Part shown: piece after piece, positions 8,572 to 18,043 of the stretch
Layout: each line of letters starts with the position of its first letter
Position numbering within the stretch: position 1 is the first letter of the stretch
Assembly (NCBI RefSeq): GCF_021261325.1
Contig: NZ_JAJSBI010000005.1
Coordinates: 248,001-312,000, forward strand
Source of the DNA: Streptomyces guryensis
GTDB lineage: Bacteria; Actinomycetota; Actinomycetes; Streptomycetales; Streptomycetaceae
Length of the DNA: 64,000 bases
Direction: 5' to 3'
Notes under the pieces: model-generated
What the model was told of the DNA's origin: nothing
The model's input: the letters and a program-made list of their open reading frames with translations, nothing else
Database searches by the model: none
Made by a program: the position numbers and the translations under genes

Positions 8572-9914
8572 GAGAGGATCAGATTGATCTGGTCGTTGGT
8601 CTGGTCGAGGCTGCCGGCGGACTTGCCGCCGCCATAGATGTCCTGCATGGCGGGGGCCATGAGCGCGGTGACGTCCGCCGCGTAGTCGGTGATCGGGAAG
8701 CTGAAGGTCCTGAAGTCCTTCTTGTCGGTGACCGGTTCGGTGAACGCCGTGACGTCGATGCCCTTCTTCCCGTAGGCGGCAACCGCGGCCTTCGTGCCGT
8801 CGGGTGTGGCGGGGAAGACGATGCCGTAACGGCCGACGATCGTCTGGCAGGCGTCCGAGGACAGGTACTGCACCCACTTCCTGGCGCCCTGCTTGTTGTG
8901 GGCGTTCTTGGTGATGGAGTCGGCGAGGCCGTTCATCATGGTGGCCCGCTTGCCGGTCGGGCCGACCGGTGTGGGGGCGGTGGCGACCTGGATGCCCTTC
9001 ATCGCGTAGTACGTGGAGATCATCCAGGCGCCGTCGAAAGCGGTTGCCGCCTTGCCCGCGGCCACCTGGGCGTTGGCCGGGTTGGCGCCCGCGCTGTAGT
9101 CCGTCAGGGGCGCCAGATAGCCCTTCTCGGCCAGCCCGAAGTACCACTTGATCACGGACTGGAAGGTCTTGCTGCCGTACTGGTACTCGGTGCCCCAGCG
9201 CTTCTTGTCGGCATAGCTCCACCCGGCGGACGCGGCGAAGTTGCTCCACTGCGTCTGTCCGTCGCCGTCGCCGCCACCGCCGGTCGCGAGGCCGTACACC
9301 TTCACGTGGTTCTTGTCGAAGCCGGGTTCGTCGCCGCGCTTTCCGTGCACGTCGACCGTGAGATGGGCGATGGCCTTCTCGAAGGTGCCGCCGTCCTTCG
9401 GGTTCCACGCCAGGCTGCCGATCTGCTGCGGCGTGAGCCCGGCCGCCTGTGCCATCTTCTTGTTGTAGAAGAGGGCGACCGTGTCCCAGTCCTTGGGGGC
9501 GCCGTAGCGGTGGCCGTCCTGGGCGATCCAGTTGTCGGCGAGCCCCGGCTGGTAGTCCGGGGCGTTGATGCCCAGATCGTCCAGCGGTTCGAGGACCTTC
9601 AGGTCGGCGAACTGGCCGAACTTCTGTATGTGGTCGGTGAAGACGTCCGGCTGGGTGCCCGCGATGAAGCTCGCGGTCAGCTTGGTCCAGTAGTCGGCCC
9701 AGCCCATCTGGCTGATCTTCACGTCCAGGCCCGGGTTCTCCTTCTCGAACCCCTTCGCGCAGGCCTGGTAGGCGGGCAGCTGGTTGGAGTCCCACAGCCA
9801 GTACGTCACCGTGTTCGCGCCCGCTCCCGCCCCGCCGCCCTTCGCGCACCCGGCGACCAGGGACAGCGCCAGCGCGCCGGTCAGCGCCACGGCGCTTCGT
9901 ATCCGAACTCGCAT
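8565..9914 (-). CDS. Sugar ABC transporter substrate-binding lipoprotein
   Basis: The 449-residue protein has a lipoprotein signal with lipobox LVAGC and lipid cysteine C23, followed by a Gly/Ala linker and a family-1-type (MalE-like) binding fold beginning VTYWLWDSNQLPAYQ. The start at ATG 9914 follows AAGGGGACGG and lies 10 bp after the stop of the upstream permease gene. It captures an extracellular carbohydrate and passes it to the two permeases encoded upstream. No ATPase gene is present, as usual for Streptomyces sugar importers that share MsiK (established for the genus). Ligand unknown. Confidence 0.92.
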   Translation of the reverse strand: MRVRIRSAVALTGALALSLVAGCAKGGGAGAGANTVTYWLWDSNQLPAYQACAKGFEKENPGLDVKISQMGWADYWTKLTASFIAGTQPDVFTDHIQKFGQFADLKVLEPLDDLGINAPDYQPGLADNWIAQDGHRYGAPKDWDTVALFYNKKMAQAAGLTPQQIGSLAWNPKDGGTFEKAIAHLTVDVHGKRGDEPGFDKNHVKVYGLATGGGGDGDGQTQWSNFAASAGWSYADKKRWGTEYQYGSKTFQSVIKWYFGLAEKGYLAPLTDYSAGANPANAQVAAGKAATAFDGAWMISTYYAMKGIQVATAPTPVGPTGKRATMMNGLADSITKNAHNKQGARKWVQYLSSDACQTIVGRYGIVFPATPDGTKAAVAAYGKKGIDVTAFTEPVTDKKDFRTFSFPITDYAADVTALMAPAMQDIYGGGKSAGSLDQTNDQINLILSQ

Positions 9915-9924
9915 GTCCGTCCCC

Positions 9925-10842
9925 TTACTTGATGCCGGTGAAGCTGATGGTGCTGACGATGCGGCGCGCGAAGAACCCGAAGAGCACGAGCATCGGAAGC
10001 GCGGCGATGAGGGTGGCGGCCATCAGGCCGGACCAGTCGTAGCCGGTCTGCGGTGTCTGTGCCCGGAAGATGGCGAGGGCCACGGTCAGCACGCGCGAGC
10101 TGTCGCTGTAGGACACCATCAGCGGCCAGAAGTAGTCGTTCCACGAGGTGATGTACGTCAGCACGCCGAGGGTGAGGACGGGCGTGGACGCCATCGGCAG
10201 CAGCACCCGGAAGAAGATCCGTACCTTCCCGGCGCCGTCCAGCAGCGCGGCCTCCTCCACCTCGCGCGGCACGTTCATGAAGAACTGGCGCAGGAAGAAC
10301 ACCGCGAAGGGCGTCATGAACATCGTCGGCAGGGCGATGCCCAACAGCGTGTCCACCAGGTGGAGTTGCTTGATCAGCACGAAGTTCGGCAGCAGCGTGA
10401 AGATCGCGGGCACCATCAGCCCGGCGAGGAACAGCCCGAACACCTTGTCCCGGCCGCGCCACCTCAAGCGTGCGAAGGCGAAGGCGGCCATGGCGGAGAA
10501 GAAGATCTGGCAGACGGTGATCAGCGTCGAGACGATCACGGAGTTGAGCAGATAGCGCCAGAACTTCAGTCCGCCGCCCGCACCGCCCTGTGCGATCGCC
10601 TCCTTGGCGGACTGCAGGCCCAGTGCCCGCTCGAAGCCGCCGGCCGTCAGGCCGACCGGCAGCGGGTCGCCGGGATGGGCGGCGAGCGCGGTGTTGGTGG
10701 ACAGCGCGGTGCGCAGGATCCAGTAGAACGGCAGCAGTGTGATGAGCAGGATCGCGGCCATCACCGCCCAGGCGACGATCCGGCCGATGGAGGGCCGGCG
10801 CCTGGTGGGCCGTACGGTCGTGGTGGTTGTCACGGCAGCCAT
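9925..10842 (-). CDS. Sugar ABC transporter permease, MalG type
   Basis: The 305-residue protein has about six membrane helices (first: VAWAVMAAILLITLLPFYWI) and the inner-membrane EAA loop (VEEAALLDGAGKVRIFFRVLLP near residue 195), the docking site for the ATPase. It ends at the cytoplasmic tail SFTGIK typical of the family. ATG 10842 follows GGAAGGGAG. It pairs with the permease encoded immediately upstream. Confidence 0.92.
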   Translation of the reverse strand: MAAVTTTTTVRPTRRRPSIGRIVAWAVMAAILLITLLPFYWILRTALSTNTALAAHPGDPLPVGLTAGGFERALGLQSAKEAIAQGGAGGGLKFWRYLLNSVIVSTLITVCQIFFSAMAAFAFARLRWRGRDKVFGLFLAGLMVPAIFTLLPNFVLIKQLHLVDTLLGIALPTMFMTPFAVFFLRQFFMNVPREVEEAALLDGAGKVRIFFRVLLPMASTPVLTLGVLTYITSWNDYFWPLMVSYSDSSRVLTVALAIFRAQTPQTGYDWSGLMAATLIAALPMLVLFGFFARRIVSTISFTGIK

Positions 10843-10861
10843 GAGGCTTCTCTCCCTTCCG

Positions 10862-11827
10862 TCAGCCGAGGTCGCTCTGGCCGGCCCGGGTGAGCCGGTA
10901 CTGCAGGAACGTGATCGCGCTCAGCACGAGGAGCAGGGCCACGGACATGGCCGAGGCGTAGCCGAACTGGAAGCGGCCGAAGGCGGCGCCGTAGATGTAG
11001 TACTGGAGCACGTTGGTGGCGTTCGCCGGACCGCCCATGGTCGTCACGGCGACCGTGTCGAACACCTGGAACGAGCCGATCACCGTCATGATCAGCACGA
11101 CCGCGAGGACCGGCCGCAGCAGCGGCAGCGTGATCCGCCAGAACATCCGCCACTCGCTCGCGCCGTCCACCCTGGCCGCCTCGTACATGTCGTCGGGAAT
11201 GGCCATGAGCCCGGCGAACAGCAGCAGCGTGGTGTATCCGACGTGCCGCCAGACGTTGATCAGCGCGATCGTCGGAATCGCCCAGTGCTCGTCGGCGAGG
11301 AAGGGGATGTGGTCGAAGCCGAGCGCCCCGATGATCTGGTTGCCGATGCCGAGCTGGGTGTCCAGGATCCACAGCCAGACGACGCCGGCCACGACGTTCG
11401 ACATCAGATACGGGGTCAGCACGATCCCGCGCAGCACGGCCGACTGCGTCAGTCGCTGCAGAAGTACGGCGATGGCCAGGGCCGCCACCGTCTGGACACC
11501 GATGTTGATGACCACGTACTCGACGGTGACCTTCAGCGAGTCCCAGAAGATCGGGTCGTGCACCATGCGCACGTAGTTGTCCAGGCCCACCCACTTGGCC
11601 GGGGTGAGCAGGTTGAAGCGGGTGAAGCTCAGGTAGATGCCCCGCAGCGTCGGCCAGAGCAGGAAGACCGTGAAGCCCAGCAGGGCCGGCGCGATGAACA
11701 CCGCGGCCAGCCGTCCGTCGCCCCCGTTCTCACGGGCCTTGGCCCGTCCCGTCCTCTGCTCGGTCCCTGCCCCCTCCGCGCCGCGCAGTGGCAGGCGCGA
11801 CGGAGGGCTGCTGGAGGCGATGGTCAT
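10862..11827 (-). CDS. Sugar ABC transporter permease, MalF type
   Basis: The 321-residue protein has a basic, proline-rich N-terminus, about six helices (first: VFIAPALLGFTVFLLWPTL) and the EAA loop YEAARVDGASEWRMFWRITLP. It is the first gene of the leftward uptake operon and faces the divergent ROK regulator gene, so its promoter lies in the 167-bp gap that contains the nested inverted repeat. Confidence 0.92.
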   Translation of the reverse strand: MTIASSSPPSRLPLRGAEGAGTEQRTGRAKARENGGDGRLAAVFIAPALLGFTVFLLWPTLRGIYLSFTRFNLLTPAKWVGLDNYVRMVHDPIFWDSLKVTVEYVVINIGVQTVAALAIAVLLQRLTQSAVLRGIVLTPYLMSNVVAGVVWLWILDTQLGIGNQIIGALGFDHIPFLADEHWAIPTIALINVWRHVGYTTLLLFAGLMAIPDDMYEAARVDGASEWRMFWRITLPLLRPVLAVVLIMTVIGSFQVFDTVAVTTMGGPANATNVLQYYIYGAAFGRFQFGYASAMSVALLLVLSAITFLQYRLTRAGQSDLG

Positions 11828-11906
11828 CGGGAGACTCCCTCGTCCGCGGCGGCTCGTCCTCAGGCCATTTACTTTTGTTGCGAAAGAATCAATGCGTCAA
11901 GAGGTC

Positions 11907-11937
11907 GCGCACTTCTTTTCGAGAAGAGGTTGTGCGC
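11907..11937. promoter_or_regulatory. Nested inverted repeat, probable ROK operator
   Basis: In the gap between the divergent permease and ROK genes, GCGCAC (11907-11912) and GTGCGC (11932-11937) flank an inner repeat CTTCT (11912-11916) / AGAAG (11922-11926). Nearby AT-rich half-sites CTTTTGTTGCGAAAG and TTTCATCGCGAAA recall ROK or LacI-type sites. The position suits control of both promoters. Confidence 0.45.
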
Positions 11938-11994
11938 GCTATCCTGAGCTTGTTGCTTTCATCGCGAAAAAAATCATGTGGGAGTCTGACCTTC

Positions 11995-13155
11995 ATGACC
12001 ACAGTTGCCGACAGCTGGCTTCCGCTGAGCCCCGGTGAGCGCTCGGTGGCGATCGAGGTACTCGTGAACGGCCCGCTGTCGCGCACCGAACTCGCCCGGC
12101 GGCTCGACCTCTCCGCGGGCAGCCTCACCCGGCTGACCAAACCGCTGATCGAGTCGGGCCTGCTGATCGAGGCCGCCGAGGCCGGCGCTCCGGTGGAGGT
12201 GCGCCAGGGGCGCCCCTCGCAGCCTCTGGCCGTGGTCGCCGAGTCCCGCTCCTTCGTCGGCTTCAAGATCACCGAGGACATGGTCTACGCCGTCGTGACC
12301 ACCCTCCGCAGCGACATCGTCGCCCGCTACGACCGCCCGCTCACCACCCATGACCCGGCCGGAGTCGCCGACGTGCTCGCCGCGATGACGGACGAGTTCG
12401 CACGTGTCCACCCGCGCCTCGCGGGCATCGGCATCGGCGTGGGCGGTCTGGTCGAGGACCGCGCCGTGGTGGGGGAGTCGCCGTTCCTGCACTGGCGGGA
12501 CGTCCCGCTCGCCGGGCTCGTCGAGGAGCGCACCGGGCTGCCCGTCGTCGTCGAGAACGACGTCGCCGCCCTCGTCGAGGCCGAGACCTGGTTCGGGGCA
12601 GGGCGCGGCCTGGACCGCTTCATCGTCCTCACCATCGGCGCCGGCATCGGCTACGGGCTGGTCCTGGGCGGCAAGCGGGTCTCCTGCGCGGAGGAGGACC
12701 GCGGGTTCGGCCGGCACTGGATCATCAACCCCAACGGGCCGCTCACCCCCGACGGCGAACGCGGCAGCGCCGTCTCGCTGCTGACCATCTCCAGCATCCG
12801 CTACCAGGTCCGGGCCGCCACCGGCCGCGACCGGACGTACGAGGAGATCCTCGCCCTCGCCGCAGCCGGTGAATCCATGCCCGCCCGCGTCATCGACGAG
12901 GCGGCGCGCGCCCTCGGCACCCTCGTCGCCCAGATCGCCAACTTCGCCATGCCGCAGAAGATCCTCCTCGCCGGCGAGGGTGTCGGCCTGATGGATGTGG
13001 CCGGAGACACGGTCCGGGAGACGATCACCGCCCACCGGCATCCGCTGGCTCGCCCGGTCCCCCTCGAGACCAAGGTGTCCGACTTCCACGACTGGGCCCG
13101 GGGCGCCGCCGTCCTGGCGATCCAGGTGCTGGTGCTGGGGGCGGCGGAAGCCTGA
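11995..13155 (+). CDS. ROK-family transcriptional regulator of the sugar operon
   Basis: From ATG 11995 (GGGAG about 10 bp upstream) the protein has 386 residues. A winged helix-turn-helix fills about 15-65 (LSRTELARRLDLSAGSLTRLTKPL), followed by a ROK sugar-kinase-like fold with IGIGVGGLV and the phosphate-loop-like GAGIGYGLV. The cysteine zinc motif typical of ROK proteins is absent. It is transcribed away from the uptake operon and is very likely its repressor, responding to the imported sugar or a phosphate of it (inference). The frame is open upstream to 11788 but that part lies in the promoter region. Confidence 0.88.
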   Translation: MTTVADSWLPLSPGERSVAIEVLVNGPLSRTELARRLDLSAGSLTRLTKPLIESGLLIEAAEAGAPVEVRQGRPSQPLAVVAESRSFVGFKITEDMVYAVVTTLRSDIVARYDRPLTTHDPAGVADVLAAMTDEFARVHPRLAGIGIGVGGLVEDRAVVGESPFLHWRDVPLAGLVEERTGLPVVVENDVAALVEAETWFGAGRGLDRFIVLTIGAGIGYGLVLGGKRVSCAEEDRGFGRHWIINPNGPLTPDGERGSAVSLLTISSIRYQVRAATGRDRTYEEILALAAAGESMPARVIDEAARALGTLVAQIANFAMPQKILLAGEGVGLMDVAGDTVRETITAHRHPLARPVPLETKVSDFHDWARGAAVLAIQVLVLGAAEA

Positions 13156-13266
13156 ACTGGGCGGCCGGCGCTGCCAGATGACGTGATCAGCAACACGGTC
13201 CGATATGCCCCTTTGGTGTCGCCTCGCTCACAGCGCCTTCACCTCCAGAGCCGTATGCTTCACACC

Positions 13267-13440
13267 ATGTCCACCACTGTTGAACCCGTCTCCGAGCGCT
13301 CGGCAGCCGAGGTCAACGAGGAGATCCGGGCCCTGTGGCGCCGGTCGGGCGGGACACTGAGCGGCGAGCAGCGCGAGGAGTACCAGCGTCTCGTCCTGGA
13401 GTGGGCCGCCGCGGCCCCGCAGCCGGCGCGGGCGGCCTGA
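13267..13440 (+). CDS. Small acidic protein of unknown function, probably leaderless
   Basis: This 57-residue protein is mostly helical and charged (AAEVNEEIRALWRRSGG then REEYQRLVLEWAAAA), without signal or membrane segments. No Shine-Dalgarno precedes ATG 13267, but TATGCT at 13254-13259 sits where a -10 box would start transcription at the ATG. Codon use is strongly Streptomyces-like, supporting a real gene. Function unknown. Confidence 0.6.
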   Translation: MSTTVEPVSERSAAEVNEEIRALWRRSGGTLSGEQREEYQRLVLEWAAAAPQPARAA

Positions 13441-13501
13441 GAGCACCACCGCCTGACGCCCGCCGCGCATCGGAGCCCCGGACCGGGGCACCCCACACCG
13501 G

Positions 13502-14316
13502 ATGGGTCCCCTCCTCGCACTGGCCTCGGCCGTCTGCTACGGCATTGTCGACTTCGCCGGCGGGCTTCCGTCCCGCCGCGCGCCCTTCACCACGATCACT
13601 TCCTCGGTCAGCTGGGCGGCCTGCTTCTCGCCGGAGCGGCCGTCCTCCTCGTGCCTGCCGAGTCCATCCACCCGGCCGACCTGCTCGGGGGTGCCCTGTC
13701 CGGCATCGGCAGCGGCACCGCCATGCACTTCCTCAACCGCCGACCGAGCCGCGGTGACCGGGGTAGCCCTGGCCGTGCTCTGCGGGATGCTCGGCGACCG
13801 CCCCGGCGCCCTGGCCTGGACGGGCATCGCTGTGACGGTGCCCACGCTCTGGCTCGTCGCCGGCGGGGGAGCCGGCGGTCGGGGCGCGGACCGGCAGATG
13901 CCGGACGGGCTGCCGGCGAGTACGGGCGTCGCCGCGCAGCGTACGTCGCGCTCGGACTGGCCGGACCGTCCGCCGGACTGTGGCCGGTGGCCGGTGGCCG
14001 GTGGCCGGTGGCCGCGGGCCGGGTCGCCGTATGCCCGCCGCTGCCCACAGTGATGCGGCGCCGACAGCGGACCGTGCTGCCGATACGCCTCACAGCCCAG
14101 GCCCTCCTCGTCGGGGCCGGTGCCGCCCTCGGGCCGGTCCTCCATCTGCTCGCCGCCCAGTGGCAGCCGCTCGCCGTCGCCGCGGTCCTCGCCTCCCTCC
14201 ACGCCGCGCTCCCCGTCGTCCTCGGTCCGGCCCTGCTGCACGACCGCGTCACCCGACGGCAGGCGGCCGTCGGGCCGGGCGCTGCAGCCGCCACGGTCCT
14301 GCTGACCGTCGGCTGA
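13502..14316 (+). pseudogene. EamA/DMT-type transporter, multiply frameshifted
   Basis: The opening GPLLALASAVCYGIVDFAGG is the first helix of an EamA drug/metabolite transporter. The match then hops frames: PAESIHPADLLGGALSGIGS in one, AVTGVALAVLCGMLGDRPGALAWTG in another, and the last helices (ALLVGAGAALGPVLHLLAAQ and beyond) in the previous frame to the stop at 14314-14316. At least three frameshifts plus missing helices are visible. One shift lies at a 7-bp tandem repeat (13981-14014). The gene is inactive unless these are sequencing errors. Confidence 0.8.
13981..14014. repeat. 7-bp tandem repeat (TGGCCGG) in the broken transporter gene
   Basis: TGGCCGG is repeated four times and followed by TGGCCG. 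Seven is not a multiple of three, so each gain or loss changes the frame of the surrounding EamA pseudogene. Confidence 0.85.
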
Positions 14317-14320
14317 CCCG

Positions 14321-15703
14321 TCAGCCCCACGTGGCCGAGTAGTAGCGCCGGTACGCCTTGCGGTCCTGTTCGGCCCGGATGTAGCGGGTGGCCACCAGGG
14401 CGAGCAGGCTGCCTCCGATCACCAGCATTCCGGGACCGATGTTCTTGGGGTCCGTGAGCCGGGCCAGCAGCGTCGAACCGCCCGCGATGCCCGTCACGGG
14501 AGTCGCGGAGCCGGGCGAGGCCGCGCTGGGCGCGATCGCGCTGTGCGTGGCCGAGGCGGACGGAGCGGCGGAGGGCGAGGCGCCCTGTCCGGCGGCGGCC
14601 TGCTTCGACACGATCAACTGGACGCCGAGCGCCTGCATCGCCTTGGTCACCGGCTGGAAGAACGTCGTGCCGCCCGACGTGCAGTCGCCGCTGCCGCCCG
14701 AAGTCACGCCCAGTGCGATGCCCTCGGAGAACAACGGGCCGCCGCTGTCCCCGGGTTCGGCGCACACGTTCGTCTCGATGAGCCCGGTGACGGTGCCCTC
14801 CGGGTAGTTGACCGTGGCGTCGAGTCCCTTCACCTCGCCGTCGTGCAGTCCGCTGGTGCTGCCGCTGCGGAACACCCGCTCTCCGACGGCCGGATCGGCC
14901 ACACCCGTGATGCGCACCCCGTTGCCGTTGCCGATGGCCACGATGTCGGCTCCCGCTCCCGCCGCGCCGTTCGCGTACTGGACCAGGGAGAAGTCGCTGC
15001 CGGGGAAGTTCTGCTGGACCGTCTTGCCCAGCTGCTGGTTGCCCTGGTTGTCCGCGAACCAGACGGACCCGGTCGGCCCGCAGTGCCCGGCGGTGAGAAT
15101 GAAGTCGCTCTGCCCGTTCGTCACGTTGAAGCCCGCCGAGCAGCGCCCGCCGGTGGACAGTATCGGCGACGCCCCGTTGAGACGGGTGGTGAACGTGCCC
15201 TGGGTGCGCTCCATGCGTACGTAACTGCCGATGCCGCCCGCGACCTTGGTCATGTTCGACCAGTCGGTCGACGAGACGGAGCTGTCGGCCTGCACCACCA
15301 CCTGGTTCGTCCGGTAGTCCATGACCCATGCCGTGCCCGCGACCCGGGGCGCCGCACGCAGCGTCGACGTCGCCGCCTTGAGTTCGTTCATGCTGTGCGA
15401 CACCATCTTCGCCACGACGCCCGCACGCTTGACCTCGGCCGCCGCCGCGGCGTCGGTCACCGCGACCACTGGACGACCGTCCGCGCCGATCCAGGTGCCC
15501 GCCGTACGGGAGGTGCCGAGCTCGGACACGAGCGTGGTGCCGGGGTTGTCCGAGCTCCCCGAGGCCTTGAGCGGGAGGGCGGAGGTGCCGGGCGTCTCGC
15601 TCGCCATGGCGGCCTGCGTCACCATCGCTCCTCCGAGGAGGAGTCCGCCGACGGCCGCCAGCCGCGTCACTCGCCGGACGATCCGTCGTCGTGCGTGCCT
15701 CAT
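14321..15703 (-). CDS. Secreted S1-family serine protease with C-terminal membrane tail
   Basis: The ATG at 15703 (GGGAG upstream) begins a signal peptide (RRIVRRVTRLAAVGGLLLGGA); the protein has 460 residues. A propeptide-like region spans about 40-180. The chymotrypsin-fold domain has the full triad: H207 (LTAGHC), D237 (SDFSLV) and S320 (PGDSGGP), with cysteines placed for disulfides. After residue 370 comes a Ser/Ala/Pro-rich linker, a hydrophobic helix (about 423-442, MLVIGGSLLALVATR) and a basic tail ending YRRYYSATWG. It is therefore probably tethered to the outer membrane face rather than released, unlike the soluble streptogrisins of the family. Confidence 0.88.
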   Translation of the reverse strand: MRHARRRIVRRVTRLAAVGGLLLGGAMVTQAAMASETPGTSALPLKASGSSDNPGTTLVSELGTSRTAGTWIGADGRPVVAVTDAAAAAEVKRAGVVAKMVSHSMNELKAATSTLRAAPRVAGTAWVMDYRTNQVVVQADSSVSSTDWSNMTKVAGGIGSYVRMERTQGTFTTRLNGASPILSTGGRCSAGFNVTNGQSDFILTAGHCGPTGSVWFADNQGNQQLGKTVQQNFPGSDFSLVQYANGAAGAGADIVAIGNGNGVRITGVADPAVGERVFRSGSTSGLHDGEVKGLDATVNYPEGTVTGLIETNVCAEPGDSGGPLFSEGIALGVTSGGSGDCTSGGTTFFQPVTKAMQALGVQLIVSKQAAAGQGASPSAAPSASATHSAIAPSAASPGSATPVTGIAGGSTLLARLTDPKNIGPGMLVIGGSLLALVATRYIRAEQDRKAYRRYYSATWG

Positions 15704-15818
15704 GCATGGCTCCCGAACCCGAACGCGCGGCGCGAACACCGCGGGGCCCTCCGGTCGTTGAGCACCCTCCCTGCATACGTGGCCGGGGACGGTCGCGTTC
15801 AGCGCGCGGGCGATCTTC

Positions 15819-16649
15819 TCACCCCTTGCGGCCCACTCCGCCGTACATGGCCACTTCCTGCGGTTCACCCGCGTCCGCCGGCTCGGGCCGCCAGCGTGAG
15901 CACGAGACCACGCCCGGCTCCAGCAGCTCCAGACCGTCGAAGAAACGGGCCACGGCCTCGGGGGTGCGCTGGGTCAGCGCCGGGATGCCGCGCTCGTTCC
16001 AGAACCGGACAGCCTGGTCCACCTCTGACAGCGCGGGGCTCGTGATGGTGTGGGACAGGACGAGGTGGCTGCCGGCGGGCAGCGCGTCCATGAGCCGCCG
16101 CACCATGGCGTATGGGTCCTCGTCGTCGCCGATGAAGATGACCACGCCGAGCAGCATCAGGGCGACCGGCCGCGTGAAGTCCAGGGTGTCGGCGGCGCGC
16201 TCCAGGATCGAGTCGACGTTGCGCAGGTCCTCGTCCAGGTGGTCCGTGCGGCCCTCGGGTGAACTGGTGAGCAGGGCGCGGGCGTGCGCCAGGACGAGCG
16301 GGTCGTTGTCGACGTAGACGATCCGCGCGTCCGGGGCGAGACGCTGGGCGACCTCGTGCGTGTTGTCGGCGGTGGGCAGGCCGGTGCCTATGTCGAGGAA
16401 CTGGCGTATCCCCGCGTCCGCCACGAGATGACGCACGGCACGGCCCAGGAAGAGGCGGTCGGCACGGGCGTACTCGCCGATGGCCGGATGCAGCTCGCGG
16501 ATCCGGTCGCCGGCGAGGCGGTCGACCTCGTAGTAGTCGCCGCCGCCCAGCCAGTAGTTCCAGATCCGGGCCGTGTGCGGCCGCAGTGTGTCGATGCGGC
16601 TGCGCAGCGCCGCGGCGGACTCTTCGGTGGCTGCCGGGTTCTCCGTCAC
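15819..16649 (-). CDS. SAM-dependent methyltransferase, Streptomyces SAM-MT family
   Basis: From GTG 16649 (CCAGGAG upstream) the protein has 276 residues. The region [12 protein letters not shown], the SAM loop [35 protein letters not shown] and the late motif SHTITSP identify the 'S-adenosyl methyltransferase' family expanded in Streptomyces. Substrates of the family are mostly unknown. The longer frame to 16907 overlaps the divergent lyase gene and was not used. Confidence 0.88.
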   Translation of the reverse strand: MTENPAATEESAAALRSRIDTLRPHTARIWNYWLGGGDYYEVDRLAGDRIRELHPAIGEYARADRLFLGRAVRHLVADAGIRQFLDIGTGLPTADNTHEVAQRLAPDARIVYVDNDPLVLAHARALLTSSPEGRTDHLDEDLRNVDSILERAADTLDFTRPVALMLLGVVIFIGDDEDPYAMVRRLMDALPAGSHLVLSHTITSPALSEVDQAVRFWNERGIPALTQRTPEAVARFFDGLELLEPGVVSCSRWRPEPADAGEPQEVAMYGGVGRKG

Positions 16650-16809
16650 GGGCTCTGCTCCTGGAGTGCCTGATGGTGCGGTGTGTACGACGACAACCGG
16701 CAATCTAGACGGCGGGGTTGATGTCTGCCGAGGGGCAGGCGCGGGAGTTTTTCCAGCAGGCGCTTCCAGGTCGTGCCAGGTCACACCGCAGCCGCCTATC
16801 TTGTCGCCC

Positions 16810-17988
16810 ATGACCAGCATCCCGCACCACACGTCCGGTGAACCGAACCCCCTGCACGCACTCTCCCTGGAGAGCCTGCGATGTCGTACCAGCATGAAAT
16901 GGCGCACCTACCCGGCCGACGTGCTGCCGCTGTGGGTGGCCGAGATGGACGTGCCCCTCGCCGGACCCGTCGTCCGGGCGGTCACCGAGGCGCTCGCCCT
17001 CGGTGACACCGGCTACCCGGCGGGCACCGCCTACGCCGAGGCGCTCGCCGGGTTCGCCGAGAAGCGGTGGGGGTGGGACGGGCTCGCCGTGGAGCGCACC
17101 GCCATCGTGCCCGACGTCATGCTCGGTGTCGTCGAAATGCTCAAGCTGGTCACCGGCCACGGGGACACGGTGATCGTCAACTCGCCCGTGTATCCGCCGT
17201 TCTACCAGTTCGTCGAGCACATGGACCGGCAGGTCCTCCAGGCTCCGCTCGGGGCGGATCTGCGCATCGACTTCGACGCCCTGGAGGAAGCCTTCCGGCA
17301 GGCGGTCTCCGGTGGTCGCCGGGCCGCCCATCTGCTGTGCAGCCCGCACAACCCGACCGGCACCGTGCACACCGCCGGGGAACTGGCCGCCGTGGCCGCC
17401 CTCGCCGACCGGTACGGCGTCCGTGTGGTCGCCGACGAGATCCACGCCCCGCTGACCGCCGGGGGCGTCGACTTCGTGCCGTACCTGAGTGTCCCCGGCG
17501 CGGAGAGCGGCCTGTCCCTCATGTCCGCGTCGAAGGCGTGGAACCTGGCGGGGCTGAAAGCGGCACTGGCGATCGCGGGCCCCGCGGCCGCCGTCGACCT
17601 CGCCCGCCTGCCCGAGGAGGTCAGCCACGGACCCAGCCACGTCGGTGTCCTCGCCCACACGGCCGCCCTGACCGACGGCACCGCCTGGCTGGACGCGCTG
17701 CTCACCGGCCTCGACGACAACCGGCGCCTGCTCGTCGACCTGCTCGCCGAACACCTCCCCGCCATCGGCCACCGTCCGGGCGAGGCCACCTACCTGGCCT
17801 GGCTCGACTGCCGCGCACTCGGCCTCGGGGACGATCCGGCCGAGGTGTTCCTGGAGCGGGGGAGGGTGGCCCTGAACTCGGGAATTCCCTTCGGCACCGG
17901 CGGGGCCGGGCACGTACGCCTGAACCTGGCGACCTCGCCCGAGCTGATCACGGAAGGTGTACGGCGGATGGCGGCGGCGCTGGCCTGA
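16810..17988 (+). CDS. MalY/PatB-type PLP-dependent C-S beta-lyase or aminotransferase
   Basis: The 392-residue fold-type-I PLP enzyme has SPHNPTG (N181), ADEIH (D209, which contacts the PLP nitrogen) and the Schiff-base lysine K242 in [10 protein letters not shown]. The opening [19 protein letters not shown] is diagnostic for the MalY/PatB cystathionine beta-lyase-like group. No Shine-Dalgarno is present; TATCTT at 16797-16802, 7 bp before ATG 16810, suggests a leaderless mRNA. It is divergent from the methyltransferase gene. Confidence 0.88.
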   Translation: MTSIPHHTSGEPNPLHALSLESLRCRTSMKWRTYPADVLPLWVAEMDVPLAGPVVRAVTEALALGDTGYPAGTAYAEALAGFAEKRWGWDGLAVERTAIVPDVMLGVVEMLKLVTGHGDTVIVNSPVYPPFYQFVEHMDRQVLQAPLGADLRIDFDALEEAFRQAVSGGRRAAHLLCSPHNPTGTVHTAGELAAVAALADRYGVRVVADEIHAPLTAGGVDFVPYLSVPGAESGLSLMSASKAWNLAGLKAALAIAGPAAAVDLARLPEEVSHGPSHVGVLAHTAALTDGTAWLDALLTGLDDNRRLLVDLLAEHLPAIGHRPGEATYLAWLDCRALGLGDDPAEVFLERGRVALNSGIPFGTGGAGHVRLNLATSPELITEGVRRMAAALA

Positions 17989-18043
17989 ACCGACACCCGG
18001 GTGGGGGTGTCATGGACACGTTGCAGCCCTGCATGATGGCCCC

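Noticed and set aside
14543..16045. 500-codon plus-strand frame
   Set aside because: Antisense to the S1 protease gene, which has a complete triad and signal peptide.
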